A program made the position numbers and the translations under genes. A stretch of DNA of 17,182 bases from UBA7672 sp040398425 (GTDB taxonomy: Bacteria; Pseudomonadota; Alphaproteobacteria; Caulobacterales; Hyphomonadaceae): NCBI GenBank assembly GCA_040398425.1, contig JBBATZ010000070.1, positions 1-17,182 of the forward strand, given 5' to 3'. Positions 7,838-15,475 of this stretch are shown here, one piece after another. A model generated the notes under the pieces. That model made no database searches, was not told the DNA's origin, and was given only the letters and a program-made list of their open reading frames with translations. The first letter of the stretch is position 1. Each line of letters starts with the position of its first letter.

Positions 7838-7867
7838 ATTGCTTCTGAGAATGCTTCTCAATAAGAA
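7838..7867 (+). promoter_or_regulatory. Fur box over the feoAB promoter
   Basis: TGAGAAT-G-CTTCTCA at 7846-7860 matches the 7-1-7 Fur consensus with one mismatch between half-sites. Flanking ATTG (7838-7841) and CAAT (7859-7862) nearly extend the symmetry. A promoter-like pair brackets it: TTGCTT (7839-7844), a 17-nt spacer, and TAAGAA (7862-7867). Fur-Fe2+ bound here would block RNA polymerase, repressing ferrous iron uptake when iron is plentiful. The predicted transcription start falls at about 7874, the first base of the feoA ATG. Confidence 0.75.
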
Positions 7868-7873
7868 CTGCTC

Positions 7874-8128
7874 ATGGATAGCGGCTCGATCTCCTTTGGA
7901 ATGCATATGCTCGGGCGTGGCAAGGTTGCCCGCGTCCGCGGTTTCCGTGTTGGCGATGAATCGCTGGTGGCGAAGCTTCGCGAGATCGGGTTTGCCGAGG
8001 GCGACGAGGTCGAGTTGCTGGCTCGCGGATGGCTCGGCGGCGCGCCATTGTCGTTCAGGTTGAACCGGACGGTGATCGCGCTGCGCAAGGGCGAAGCGGC
8101 GATGGTTCTGGTGGAGCCAGCGGCGTGA
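7874..8128 (+). CDS. feoA: Ferrous iron transport protein A (FeoA)
   Basis: This small 84-residue SH3-like cytoplasmic protein supports FeoB. Family-like sequence runs from GKVARVRGF through KLREIGFAEGDEVELLARG to the C-terminal VIALRKGEAAMVLVEPA. The start is uncertain. ATG 7874 has no Shine-Dalgarno and may be leaderless. ATG 7901 or ATG 7907 (residues 10 and 12) would give a shorter protein with GGA a few bases upstream. The stop overlaps the feoB GTG (GTGA at 8125-8128), so translation is probably coupled. Fur control is suggested by the box at 7846-7860. Confidence 0.9.
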   Translation: MDSGSISFGMHMLGRGKVARVRGFRVGDESLVAKLREIGFAEGDEVELLARGWLGGAPLSFRLNRTVIALRKGEAAMVLVEPAA

Positions 8129-9957
8129 CGGCAGGAACCTTGCGCCTTGCGCTGGTTGGCGCGCCGAACAGCGGAAAGACGACGCTTTTCAACGGCCTGA
8201 CCGGTGGCCTTGCGAAGACCGCGAACTATGCCGGCACGACCGTGGAAACGCGCAGCGGACGGTTCGAGACGCCGGGCGGCGCAAGTGTGACGCTGGTCGA
8301 CCTGCCCGGCATTTACGGACTTCAGGCGCGCTCGACAGACGAGCGCGTTGCGGTCGAGGCGATCCTGGGCAAGCGGGGCGAGCCCTCGCCAGATGCACTG
8401 ATCCTTGTGGCCGATGCGGCCAACCTGCGGACCCACCTGCACACCGTGCTGCAGATGAAGATGCTGGGCCTGCCCGTGATTGTGGCGCTCAACATGATGG
8501 ATCTCGCCGAGCGCGACGGCGTGAAGATCGATGTGCCGAAGCTGACTGCCTTGCTGGGGGTTCCGGTTGTACCGACACGGGCGACGCGGAAAGCCGGGCG
8601 TGAGCAGCTGATCGCCAAGATCGACGACGCCCTGAAAAACCTGCCGCCGTCGGCGCCGATCGACAATCAGGATTACGACCTGCGCGCCCTGCAGCGCGAA
8701 GCCCGCCGCATCGCTGACGAGACGATGACCGAGCCGGCGATGAACAAGTTCACCCGCGCGCTCGATGCCGTACTTCTGCATCCGGTAGCTGGCGTCGCCG
8801 TTCTGGTGGCCGTCCTATTCGTCGTTTTCCAGGCCGTGTTCGCCTGGGCGACGCCCCTGATGGACCAGATCGAGGCAGGGTTTGCGTGGCTGCAGGAGAC
8901 AGTGTCTCCGATGATAACCGATCCGATCCTGCATGGCTTTGTGGTCGATGCAGCGATCAATGGCGTGGGCTCGGTGATCGTGTTCCTGCCGCAGATTGTG
9001 ATCCTTTTTGCGTTCATCCTGTTCCTTGAAGCGTCCGGCTATATGGCGCGCGCCGCTTTCCTGATGGACGAGCTCATGCTGCGGGTAGGCCTGAACGGCC
9101 GGGCTTTCATTCCGCTGCTGTCGAGTTTTGCCTGCGCGATTCCCGGCATCATGGCGGCGCGGACGATTGAAGAAGAGCGCGACCGGATCACGACGATCAT
9201 GGTGGCGCCGCTGATGACATGCTCGGCGCGGTTGCCGGTCTACACGCTGCTGATCGGGGTGTTCATTCCGTCAGAAGCGTCGGTTGGACCGTTCAACCTG
9301 CAGGGTCTCGTGCTGTTCGCGCTGTATGCACTGGGCGTGATCAGCGCCGTTGCGGTGGCCTTCATCCTGAAGCGGACGGCGACAAGAGGGCCGAGTCAGC
9401 CGCTGATCATGGAGCTGCCGACCTACAAGCTGCCGGTGTGGCGGGACTTCTTCCTTGGCCTTGCCCAGAAGGCGTGGGCATTCCTCAAGCGCGCCGGGAC
9501 GATCATCTTCGCGGCGACGGTTTTGCTGTGGGTGCTGGCGTATTTCCCCAATGGAGGCACGGGCCTCGAAGGTAGCTATGCCGGCATGATCGGCCGGGTG
9601 ATCGAGCCGATCTTCAAGCCGATCGGGTTCAACCTCGAAATGGTGGTCGCGTTGATCCCCGGCATGGCGGCGCGCGAGGCGGCGGTGTCTTCACTGGGCC
9701 TGATCTATTCGCTGGGGCCGGTCGATGAGACGAGCCAGGCGTTGCAGACGACGCTGTCTGCGGCGTGGTCGCTGCCGATGGCGCTGAGTTTCATCGCCTG
9801 GTATGTCTATGCGCCGCAGTGCTTCGCGACGCTGGCGACCGTTCGCCGCGAGACCAACTCGTGGAAATGGACCGGCTTCATGTTCGCCTACCTGATCGGG
9901 TTGGCGTATCTCGCGTCGCTCGCGACGTTCTGGATCGCGACAGCCGCGGGGCTTTAG
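8125..9957 (+). CDS. feoB: Ferrous iron transporter B (FeoB)
   Basis: The inner-membrane Fe2+ importer has an N-terminal G-protein domain: G1 GAPNSGKT (12-19), G2 Thr38 in AGTTVE, G3 DLPG (59-62), G4 NMMD (123-126) and a G5-like TRA (151-153). The membrane part carries the Gate motifs, including FLEASGYMARAAFLMD, a segment FACAIPGIMAARTIEEERDR and the second half GMAAREAAVSSLG. I chose GTG 8125 because it overlaps the feoA stop and leads directly into LRLALVGAPNSGKT; the open frame extends upstream to 8029 only within feoA. At 610 residues it is shorter than the ~770-residue E. coli protein, as in many FeoBs that lack a long C-terminal extension. No feoC follows. Confidence 0.97.
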   Translation: MTAGTLRLALVGAPNSGKTTLFNGLTGGLAKTANYAGTTVETRSGRFETPGGASVTLVDLPGIYGLQARSTDERVAVEAILGKRGEPSPDALILVADAANLRTHLHTVLQMKMLGLPVIVALNMMDLAERDGVKIDVPKLTALLGVPVVPTRATRKAGREQLIAKIDDALKNLPPSAPIDNQDYDLRALQREARRIADETMTEPAMNKFTRALDAVLLHPVAGVAVLVAVLFVVFQAVFAWATPLMDQIEAGFAWLQETVSPMITDPILHGFVVDAAINGVGSVIVFLPQIVILFAFILFLEASGYMARAAFLMDELMLRVGLNGRAFIPLLSSFACAIPGIMAARTIEEERDRITTIMVAPLMTCSARLPVYTLLIGVFIPSEASVGPFNLQGLVLFALYALGVISAVAVAFILKRTATRGPSQPLIMELPTYKLPVWRDFFLGLAQKAWAFLKRAGTIIFAATVLLWVLAYFPNGGTGLEGSYAGMIGRVIEPIFKPIGFNLEMVVALIPGMAAREAAVSSLGLIYSLGPVDETSQALQTTLSAAWSLPMALSFIAWYVYAPQCFATLATVRRETNSWKWTGFMFAYLIGLAYLASLATFWIATAAGL

Positions 9958-9959
9958 GC

Positions 9960-10409
9960 ATGCCGAAATTCACGATCACGCTTCGCAAGGCCGAAGCGAT
10001 GGAGGCGATGGGGATCGTGGTTCCCGAAAAGATCGTCGCGGGATTTGGCCAAGGCAAGCGGCCGAAGGTCAGCGTCACGCTGAAGGGATACACGTATCGC
10101 AGCACCGTCGCGGTCACGGACGGGAAGTTCATGTTGCCGCTTGCGAAAGTGCATCGCGAGGCGTCTGGGGTGAAGGACGGCGAGAAAGTTGAAGTGACGC
10201 TTGAACTCGACGTCGCGCCAAGAGAGGTCGAGGTGCCGAAGGATCCGGCGGCGGCGTTGAAGAAGGCCGGCATGCGCGCCGCGTTCGATGCGCTGGCGTT
10301 CACCTATCGCAAGGAACACGTGCGGACGATCGAGGAAGCCAAGGCACCGGAGACGCGCACGCGCCGGATCGAGAAAGCGGTTGCGATGGCAGCTGCGAAG
10401 AAGGCGTGA
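9960..10409 (+). CDS. DUF1905 / YdeI-OmdA-like protein
   Basis: The 149-residue soluble protein has two parts. Residues 1-85 form a beta-rich DUF1905 domain (FTITLRKAEAMEAMGIVVPE, then GKRPKVSVTLKGYTYRSTVA and HREASGVKDGEKVEVTLELD). Residues 95-145 are a helical YdeI/OmdA-type segment (AALKKAGMRAAFDALAFTYR, RTIEEAKAPETRTRRIEKAV). Members of that family are loosely linked to bacteriocin and stress tolerance, but their biochemical role is unclear. There is no signal peptide or membrane helix. ATG 9960 lies 2 nt after the feoB stop, so it belongs to the Fur-controlled feo transcript, where feoC would often be. A role in iron uptake is only an inference from position. Confidence 0.85.
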   Translation: MPKFTITLRKAEAMEAMGIVVPEKIVAGFGQGKRPKVSVTLKGYTYRSTVAVTDGKFMLPLAKVHREASGVKDGEKVEVTLELDVAPREVEVPKDPAAALKKAGMRAAFDALAFTYRKEHVRTIEEAKAPETRTRRIEKAVAMAAAKKA

Positions 10410-10498
10410 GGATGCGATCCCTGCGGCGTGGGGCCGGGGGTGGGTATGTTGGTGTGGGCCTGCGCTAGGTCAGGCTGGTTTCAGGCGCGATCTCACCA

Positions 10499-10629
10499 CC
10501 GTGTCCCCCGCGAAGGCGGGGGGCTGGTCGGAGCGCCTTCGCGCGCTTCGATGCATGTGAGTCTGCGCTGCGCGCAGGACCGGATCCCCGCCTATGCGGG
10601 GAACGCGGAGCTGAAGCTCCGCTTCCAGA
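10499..10629. repeat. Head-to-head REP-like pair
   Basis: Two 29-nt palindromic units, 10499-10527 and 10580-10608, are inverted copies of each other (22 of 29 positions agree by hand). Each folds alone: CCCCCGC/GCGGGGG around GAAG (10505-10522), and CCCCGC/GCGGGG around CTAT (10586-10601). A third perfect palindrome, GCGGAGCT-GA-AGCTCCGC, lies at 10605-10622. Such inverted pairs are the arrangement of REP/BIME elements, which can act as terminators, mRNA stabilisers or RAYT-transposase substrates. They lie about 90 nt after the feo operon. Confidence 0.75.
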
Positions 10630-10717
10630 TTATCAAGGGAGCCATGCGCGGCGGTGGGCCGGGCATCCTGGTTGATGGCGAGCCGGGAATACGTCTCTGT
10701 TCCCTGCGTGGAGACAA

Positions 10718-10763
10718 CCGGGATTCCCGGGATGCGCGCTGCGCGCTTACCCGAGAATGACGG
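10718..10763. repeat. Second palindromic repeat type
   Basis: A hairpin with paired GCGCGC arms (10734-10739 and 10741-10746) sits within GGG/CCC flanks (10729-10731 and 10750-10752), followed by GAGAATGACGG. It resembles the CCCGGGATGACG-type dispersed repeats common in alphaproteobacterial intergenic DNA. It shares the GCGCTGCGCGC core with the element just before 10580. Confidence 0.5.
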
Positions 10764-11192
10764 TTGGGAGGATTCTGCTTCTTTCTGAGTTGGGTCGTTC
10801 GGCGTCGGGAGTTGATCGTCTTCCGCGTTATCCGTGTGCCAATCACGGGTGCTGCGGTGGATGATCTTTCCGAGAAACGAAACGACGTTGGACACGAGCC
10901 AGCAGAACGCGCGCAGCATGGCCGCCAGCAAAGGCTGGCGGCTTGATGGGTCAATCACTCCTTATGTGCGCGTTCGTGTTCGAGTCATGGGCTCGAATAT
11001 ACGGCCGCTGAAATGGGGGTAGGACGGCGTGGCGCGGGATTTTATCTTTGCAGTTCAGCTGTCCTACAGTTTTTTTGGCGCAAGCGATTGAAACTGCGTC
11101 AGAAGTTTTCTGGCTTTCCGCCGAATCTGCGCGGATGCCTTCCAACAAAATGTGGTGAAACTCTTGCGTATCGGCGCGCGATGTTTGACGGC

Positions 11193-11263
11193 GGGTTTGC
11201 GCTTTGCGCAAAGCCCGGATCCCCGCCTCCGCAGGGAACGCGGACCTTTGGTACGCTTCCAGA
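11193..11263. repeat. Third copy of the REP-like element (direct repeat of 10561-10629)
   Basis: CCGGATCCCCGCCT..GC.GGGAACGCGG at 11215-11243 agrees with 10580-10608 at 26 of 29 positions. The match continues to CGCTTCCAGA (11254-11263; compare 10620-10629) and upstream to a GC-rich hairpin (GGGTTTGCGC/GCGCAAA-G-CCC, 11193-11216). The whole ~70-nt composite is therefore duplicated about 635 bp apart. It ends 10 nt before the DUF4175 stop codon, so its hairpins may terminate that minus-strand transcript. Confidence 0.7.
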
Positions 11264-11272
11264 ACGTGCTGA

Positions 11273-14098
11273 TCAGAACCGCTCGAGGAGGCGGTTTAGG
11301 TATTCGAGTTCTTCGCGGGTGAGAGCGCGGTTGCCGGCGCGGCGGCGGATCTCGTCGAGGATGTCGCGTGCTTTCTGGCGTTCGATCTCTTCGGGGATTT
11401 TCACATTGTCGCCGAAGCCGCTTTCGCCGTTGTTGAGACGGCCGAGGATGTCGCGGTCGTCGCGCTCCTCGCGGGCGTTGGGATCATTCTCGTCATTGAG
11501 ACGGGCGAGTTCCTGCGAGCGGTCCTGCAGGGATGACATGGCCTGCTGCTGGGCTTCGCGAGCGGCGCGGAAGTCGCCGCGGCGGAGGGCTTCCTCGGCG
11601 CGCTTCTGCATTTCGATGGCGTTGCCGAGCATGCGGCGCGTGCGGTCGTTTTCCTGTGCGTAGCGACCATCGCCCTGCGCATTGGGTCGACCGGGCTGGC
11701 CGCCGCCGGCGCCGCCGCGATCGGCCTGCTGGCCCTGTCCCTGACCCGGTTGTTGGCCTGGTTGCTGGCCCGGTTGTTGGCCGGGCTGGTTGCCCTGGCC
11801 CTGCTGTTGGCCTTGCCCCTGACCGGGTTGCTGGCCCTGACCCGGCTGCAGGCCTTGTCCTGGTTGGCCCTGGCCTTGTTGCTGGCCAGGCTGGTTGCCC
11901 TGACCTTGCTGTTGACCCTGACCGGGTTGCTGCCCCTGCTGGTCTTGCTGACCCTGTTGCTGCGGCTGGCCGCCGCCGGAGCGTTGCTGCTGTTCGAGGC
12001 GTTCGCGGAGCTGGCGCTGCTGGTCGGCGAGTTCCTGCTGGCGTTGCGGCGAGGCGCCTTCGCGGGCGGCTTCCTCGGTCGCGTCGTTGAGGTCGCGCTG
12101 GTCGCCCATGGCGCGGTTGGTGTCCTGCAGCGCGCGGTTCATGGCGCGGTTCATCGGACCGTCCGGCTGCTGGCCACCCTGTCCGCCGCGGCTCATCTGG
12201 ATCTGCATGTTCTCCATCTTGTCGAGCATGCGTTGCATGTCGCTGAGGAGCTGGCGCGCCTGATCGCGCGCGCCGGTTTCGGCCATGTCACGAAGGGCCT
12301 GCAGCATCTTGGTGAGTTCATCGTCGCCGAGCGGCTGGCCGCCGGCTTGTCCGCCCATCTGCGGATCGGGCCCGTCGGTGACGTTGCCGTTGCGCAGCGC
12401 CTCGGCCATGCGGGCGGCGAGATAGTCCTCGACCGCCTGTTCGTACATGTCCATCAGGCGCTTGATCTCTTCTTCGGAGGCGCCGCGACGTAGCGCTTCT
12501 TCCAGCGCGCGGCGGGCGTTCTCGAGCGCGGCGGTGGCGTCGGCGAGCGAGCCGAACTCGGCGCGCAGGGCGATGTCCCACAGCAGGCCTTCGGCGCTTT
12601 CCGCTTCATCGCGGTTGGCGGCGCTCTCGATGATGCCGCGCGCATTGCGCAGGCCGAGATAGATGACCGGATCTTCGAAATAGTCTTCCGGACGCCAGGT
12701 GATCGCATCGAGCACCATGACGGAGCGCTTGATCTCCGGCGGCGCCCAGCTGAGGCGCGAGGCGGCGTCGATGGCGATGGCGTCATAGCCCGTGCCTTTG
12801 ACGTCGGTGAATTTGTCGGCGCCGGGCGGTGTCTTGTAGTCCTCCCAGTTGCGCAGCAGCACGGCGCGCGATTCCTGCGCCATGCGGGCGTTGGGCTGGA
12901 GGAAGATCTTCTCGGGCAGGTGGTAGGCGACCTCTTCGCTGTCGGCGGTCTGGCCGGCGCCGTCGGTGGCGCGCAGTTTGACCATCACGTCCATGCCGGC
13001 CCAGCGATGCTTCACGAGATCCTGGCTGAAGGCACCTTCTTCTTCTTTCGGTGAGAGCGTTACGGTTTCGACGAGGGTCGGGTCTTCGACAACACCGGCT
13101 TCCTTCGGCGTGTCGAGGCGGCGGACGATGAGTTCGAGTTTGTCGACGCCATAGTCGTCCGCGAGCTTGTATTTGAACTCTGTGCGGTCGCCATCACCGA
13201 GCTTGGGCGGTTCGACGAAGGCGACTGTCGGCGACGCATCGTCGATGGTGGTGAAGGGGAAGCTCGCGCGCTCGCCCCAGAAGTTCACGGCGACGCGCAT
13301 CGGTTGCTTGACGATCACGCGGGCTTCGTAGGCGCCGTCGATGCCGGGTTCGGGGTTGAGTGTCACTGCGCCGACCTTGTCCGGCATGACGCCGATCTGC
13401 GGGCGGCCGGGGCCGATGATACGGATCGTGACTTCAGAGCCTTCGGGCGCCTTGGCGGCCTGGCCCGGCGTGAGCACGAAAGGCGCGGTGCCGGTATAGG
13501 CGGGGGGCGTGATCCACGCTTCGATCTTCAGTGTGTGAGCGCCGAACAGGGCGCCATAGTCGGGGAACAGGCCCTTGCTGGTGCGATCGATGACGGTGAC
13601 GCCGGCGATGGCGCCCGCGACCAGCAGAACCGCAGGGGCGGCAAAGCGGAGGTAGAACGGGTCAGCCTGTTTCCACTGCGGGCGGACGTCGATCTTGCCC
13701 TGCTTGAGGGCGAGCGCCGCCATGCGGTTGCGGTGTTCCTGCCAGAGCGTCCAGCCGCTGGCGTCGCTCTTTGCCGGGCGGTCGGCCCAGGCGCGGAGGG
13801 GGCGGCCCTCGATCGAGCCATCGATCAGGTCGCGCGCCTCGTCGTCGGTGGGCGAATGCCAGACCTTGCAACCGATCAGGGCGGCGGTGAGCAGGCCGAT
13901 CCAGAACACCACGCCGATGGTGGCCTGAACCTCGGGCGGGAGGGGCGTGTAGAAGCCGGTGAGCCAGAAGACGGCAAAGCCGACGAACCACAGGATGGCC
14001 GGCAGGGCTGACCGGACAAGCGACGGCCAGAAGAGGCTGCGACGGGCCGCGGAAATCCGGGCGTCCAGCTGCTCCTTCAAGCCAAATCCGTCAGCCAC
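11273..14098 (-). CDS. DUF4175 / TIGR02302 family membrane protein
   Basis: The 941-residue protein is of unknown function in a family I know from Alphaproteobacteria. Three hydrophobic segments lie near residues 26-48, 60-78 and 150-170. A periplasmic-looking beta-rich region follows (about 180-400, with ITPPAYTGTAPF and DDYGVDKLELIVRRLD), then long charged helices (about 480-700). After a Gln/Gly/Pro tract (about 700-795) come more charged helices to a C-terminus ending in LERF. The start is GTG at 14098, overlapping the last 8 nt of lysA, so it is translationally coupled and last in the lptM-lysA unit. Linkage to lysA and lptM hints at an envelope role; nothing in the sequence shows an enzymatic motif. 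Confidence 0.85.
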   Translation of the reverse strand: MADGFGLKEQLDARISAARRSLFWPSLVRSALPAILWFVGFAVFWLTGFYTPLPPEVQATIGVVFWIGLLTAALIGCKVWHSPTDDEARDLIDGSIEGRPLRAWADRPAKSDASGWTLWQEHRNRMAALALKQGKIDVRPQWKQADPFYLRFAAPAVLLVAGAIAGVTVIDRTSKGLFPDYGALFGAHTLKIEAWITPPAYTGTAPFVLTPGQAAKAPEGSEVTIRIIGPGRPQIGVMPDKVGAVTLNPEPGIDGAYEARVIVKQPMRVAVNFWGERASFPFTTIDDASPTVAFVEPPKLGDGDRTEFKYKLADDYGVDKLELIVRRLDTPKEAGVVEDPTLVETVTLSPKEEEGAFSQDLVKHRWAGMDVMVKLRATDGAGQTADSEEVAYHLPEKIFLQPNARMAQESRAVLLRNWEDYKTPPGADKFTDVKGTGYDAIAIDAASRLSWAPPEIKRSVMVLDAITWRPEDYFEDPVIYLGLRNARGIIESAANRDEAESAEGLLWDIALRAEFGSLADATAALENARRALEEALRRGASEEEIKRLMDMYEQAVEDYLAARMAEALRNGNVTDGPDPQMGGQAGGQPLGDDELTKMLQALRDMAETGARDQARQLLSDMQRMLDKMENMQIQMSRGGQGGQQPDGPMNRAMNRALQDTNRAMGDQRDLNDATEEAAREGASPQRQQELADQQRQLRERLEQQQRSGGGQPQQQGQQDQQGQQPGQGQQQGQGNQPGQQQGQGQPGQGLQPGQGQQPGQGQGQQQGQGNQPGQQPGQQPGQQPGQGQGQQADRGGAGGGQPGRPNAQGDGRYAQENDRTRRMLGNAIEMQKRAEEALRRGDFRAAREAQQQAMSSLQDRSQELARLNDENDPNAREERDDRDILGRLNNGESGFGDNVKIPEEIERQKARDILDEIRRRAGNRALTREELEYLNRLLERF
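11718..11998 (-). repeat. Gln/Gly/Pro-coding tandem repeat tract inside DUF4175 gene
   Basis: About 280 bp encode imperfect repeats of QPGQ, QGQ and GNQPGQQ (protein residues about 700-795). At DNA level, units such as CCGGGTTGCTGGCCCTG and its variants recur in tandem every 9-18 nt. Such tracts expand and contract by slippage without shifting frame when units are multiples of three. The protein segment is probably a disordered linker between helical regions. Confidence 0.85.
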
Positions 14099-15362
14099 TC
14101 GTGATCCAATCTGGCGCCCTTTCCAGGGCGATCATTTCCTCGAAGGTCGGCCGGCGCCGGACGACGACACAAGCATCGCCTCTAACCAGAGCTTCGGCAA
14201 CAAGCGGTCTCGAATTATACTGGGACGACAATGTGGCGCCGTATGCGCCCGCCGTCATGAAGGCCACCAGATCTCCCTCCTTGAGGGGGGGCATGGGGCG
14301 GTCCTTGGCGAAACGATCGGTGCTCTCGCAGATAGGGCCGACAAGGTCGACAGCACGGCGTTCTGCGCCCAGAGCGGGGGTGCGGACGGGCAGGACTTCG
14401 TGGTGGGCGTCGTAGAGCGCGGGGCGCATCAGGTCGTTCATGCCGGCGTCGAGGATCACGAACGTGCGGCCGTCGCGCTCTTTCACGTACTCGACGCGGG
14501 AGATCAAAACTCCGGCATTTCCGGCGATTAACCGTCCAGGTTCCAGCATCAGGCGAACATCGAGGTTCCCGAGCACTTCGCGCGCCTGGCGAGCGTAGAG
14601 CGTGGGCGAGTCCGGGTCTTCGCCGTCCTTGTAGGGCACGCCGAGGCCGCCGCCGAAGTCGACCCGGCTGATCGCAAAGCCCCGGTCGCGGAGGCGGCGG
14701 GCAAGCGCGACGACTTTTTCCCACGCCGCTCGCATGGGTTCCACGCGCATGATCTGGCTGCCGATGTGAACGGCGACGCCGACGGGGTCGATGTTGGGCA
14801 GGCGGCTGGCCTCGTCATAGAAGGCGTCGGCCTCGTGCCAGGCGATGCCGAACTTGGTTTCGGGCGTGCCGGTGGAGATGTGGGCGTGGCCGCCGGCCTC
14901 GACGTGCGGATTGACGCGGAAGGCGATTGGCGCGCGCTTGCCCATCTCCTGTGCGACGCGCGAGAGGCGGTGGAGTTCGGGCATCGATTCGATGTTGAAC
15001 TGGAAGATGCCGCGCGCGAGGCCGAGGCGCATCTCGTCTTCGGTCTTCCCGACGCCAGAGAACACGATGCGGTTGGCGGGGACGCCGGCCTCCATCGCTT
15101 TCATCAGCTCGCCGCCGGAAACGACGTCGGCCCCGGCGCCAAGGGCCGCCAGCGTGGCGATGACGCCGAGATTCGAGTTGGCCTTGACCGCGTAGGCGAT
15201 CAGCAGGTCGCGGCCGGTGAACGCTTCGGTCAGGACCTGGTAGTGGCGGCGCAGCGTTGCGTCCGAATAGACATAGGCGGGTGTCCCCAGCTCGCGCGCG
15301 ACGGCTTCGAGCGAGACATCCTCACAGTGCAGGACGCCATTGCGATAGGCAAAGTGATGCAT
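14091..15362 (-). CDS. lysA: Diaminopimelate decarboxylase (LysA)
   Basis: This cytoplasmic PLP enzyme (423 residues) converts meso-diaminopimelate to lysine, the last step of the DAP pathway, drawing on the pool used for peptidoglycan. It is a fold-type III enzyme. The PLP lysine is Lys60 in YAVKANSN. Phosphate and active-site motifs include HIGSQI (His199), FGGGLGVPY (236-244), EPGRLIAGNAG (274-284), the catalytic CEST (Cys345-Glu346) and GAYG (372-375). Length is normal for the family. ATG 15362 follows a GGAACGA-like ribosome binding site. The 3' end overlaps the DUF4175 start by 8 nt, and lptM lies 113 nt upstream on the same strand. Confidence 0.97.
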   Translation of the reverse strand: MHHFAYRNGVLHCEDVSLEAVARELGTPAYVYSDATLRRHYQVLTEAFTGRDLLIAYAVKANSNLGVIATLAALGAGADVVSGGELMKAMEAGVPANRIVFSGVGKTEDEMRLGLARGIFQFNIESMPELHRLSRVAQEMGKRAPIAFRVNPHVEAGGHAHISTGTPETKFGIAWHEADAFYDEASRLPNIDPVGVAVHIGSQIMRVEPMRAAWEKVVALARRLRDRGFAISRVDFGGGLGVPYKDGEDPDSPTLYARQAREVLGNLDVRLMLEPGRLIAGNAGVLISRVEYVKERDGRTFVILDAGMNDLMRPALYDAHHEVLPVRTPALGAERRAVDLVGPICESTDRFAKDRPMPPLKEGDLVAFMTAGAYGATLSSQYNSRPLVAEALVRGDACVVVRRRPTFEEMIALERAPDWITSG

Positions 15363-15475
15363 CGTTTCGTTCCAGCCATTCCCCGCAAACGCGCGTAGCG
15401 GAAGGCGGAGAAGTTGTCACCCCGGCGGACTCAAGCTGAGGCGCTGGACCACTGGCTGCTGAAGCGGCAGGCGCT

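Larger units (their letters stand above)
10410..11272. other. Gene-poor interval rich in palindromic repeats
   Basis: About 860 bp between the convergent feo and lptM-lysA-DUF4175 units. It holds REP-like repeats (10499-10629, 10718-10763, 11193-11263). It also has a perfect hairpin GCCGCCAG/CTGGCGGC (10921-10942), an inverted repeat TTCGAG/CTCGAA (10979-10984 with 10992-10997), and a weak plus-strand terminator-like CTGT-CCT-ACAG followed by seven T (11059-11076). A minus-strand frame from ATG 10919 to 10470 begins with a hydrophobic, coding-like stretch but then runs through the repeats; I do not call it a gene. No gene is supported, and no terminator for feo or the DUF4175 unit is clear except the repeat hairpins. 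Confidence 0.7.

Noticed and set aside
10979..10997. TTCGAG/CTCGAA with GTTCGAGTC-like text, considered as a tRNA fragment or attachment site
   Set aside because: No acceptor, D or anticodon arms nearby, no integrase, and no duplicate of a tRNA 3' end.
10499..11263. Repeats considered as a CRISPR array
   Set aside because: Units are few, in both orientations, irregularly spaced and strongly palindromic; no regular spacers and no cas genes.
11750..12493. 247-codon plus-strand frame, very Leu/Ala-rich, resembling a membrane protein
   Set aside because: It is the antisense read of the Gln/Gly/Pro tract of DUF4175 (CAG/CTG complement gives Leu); no ribosome binding site and no domain.
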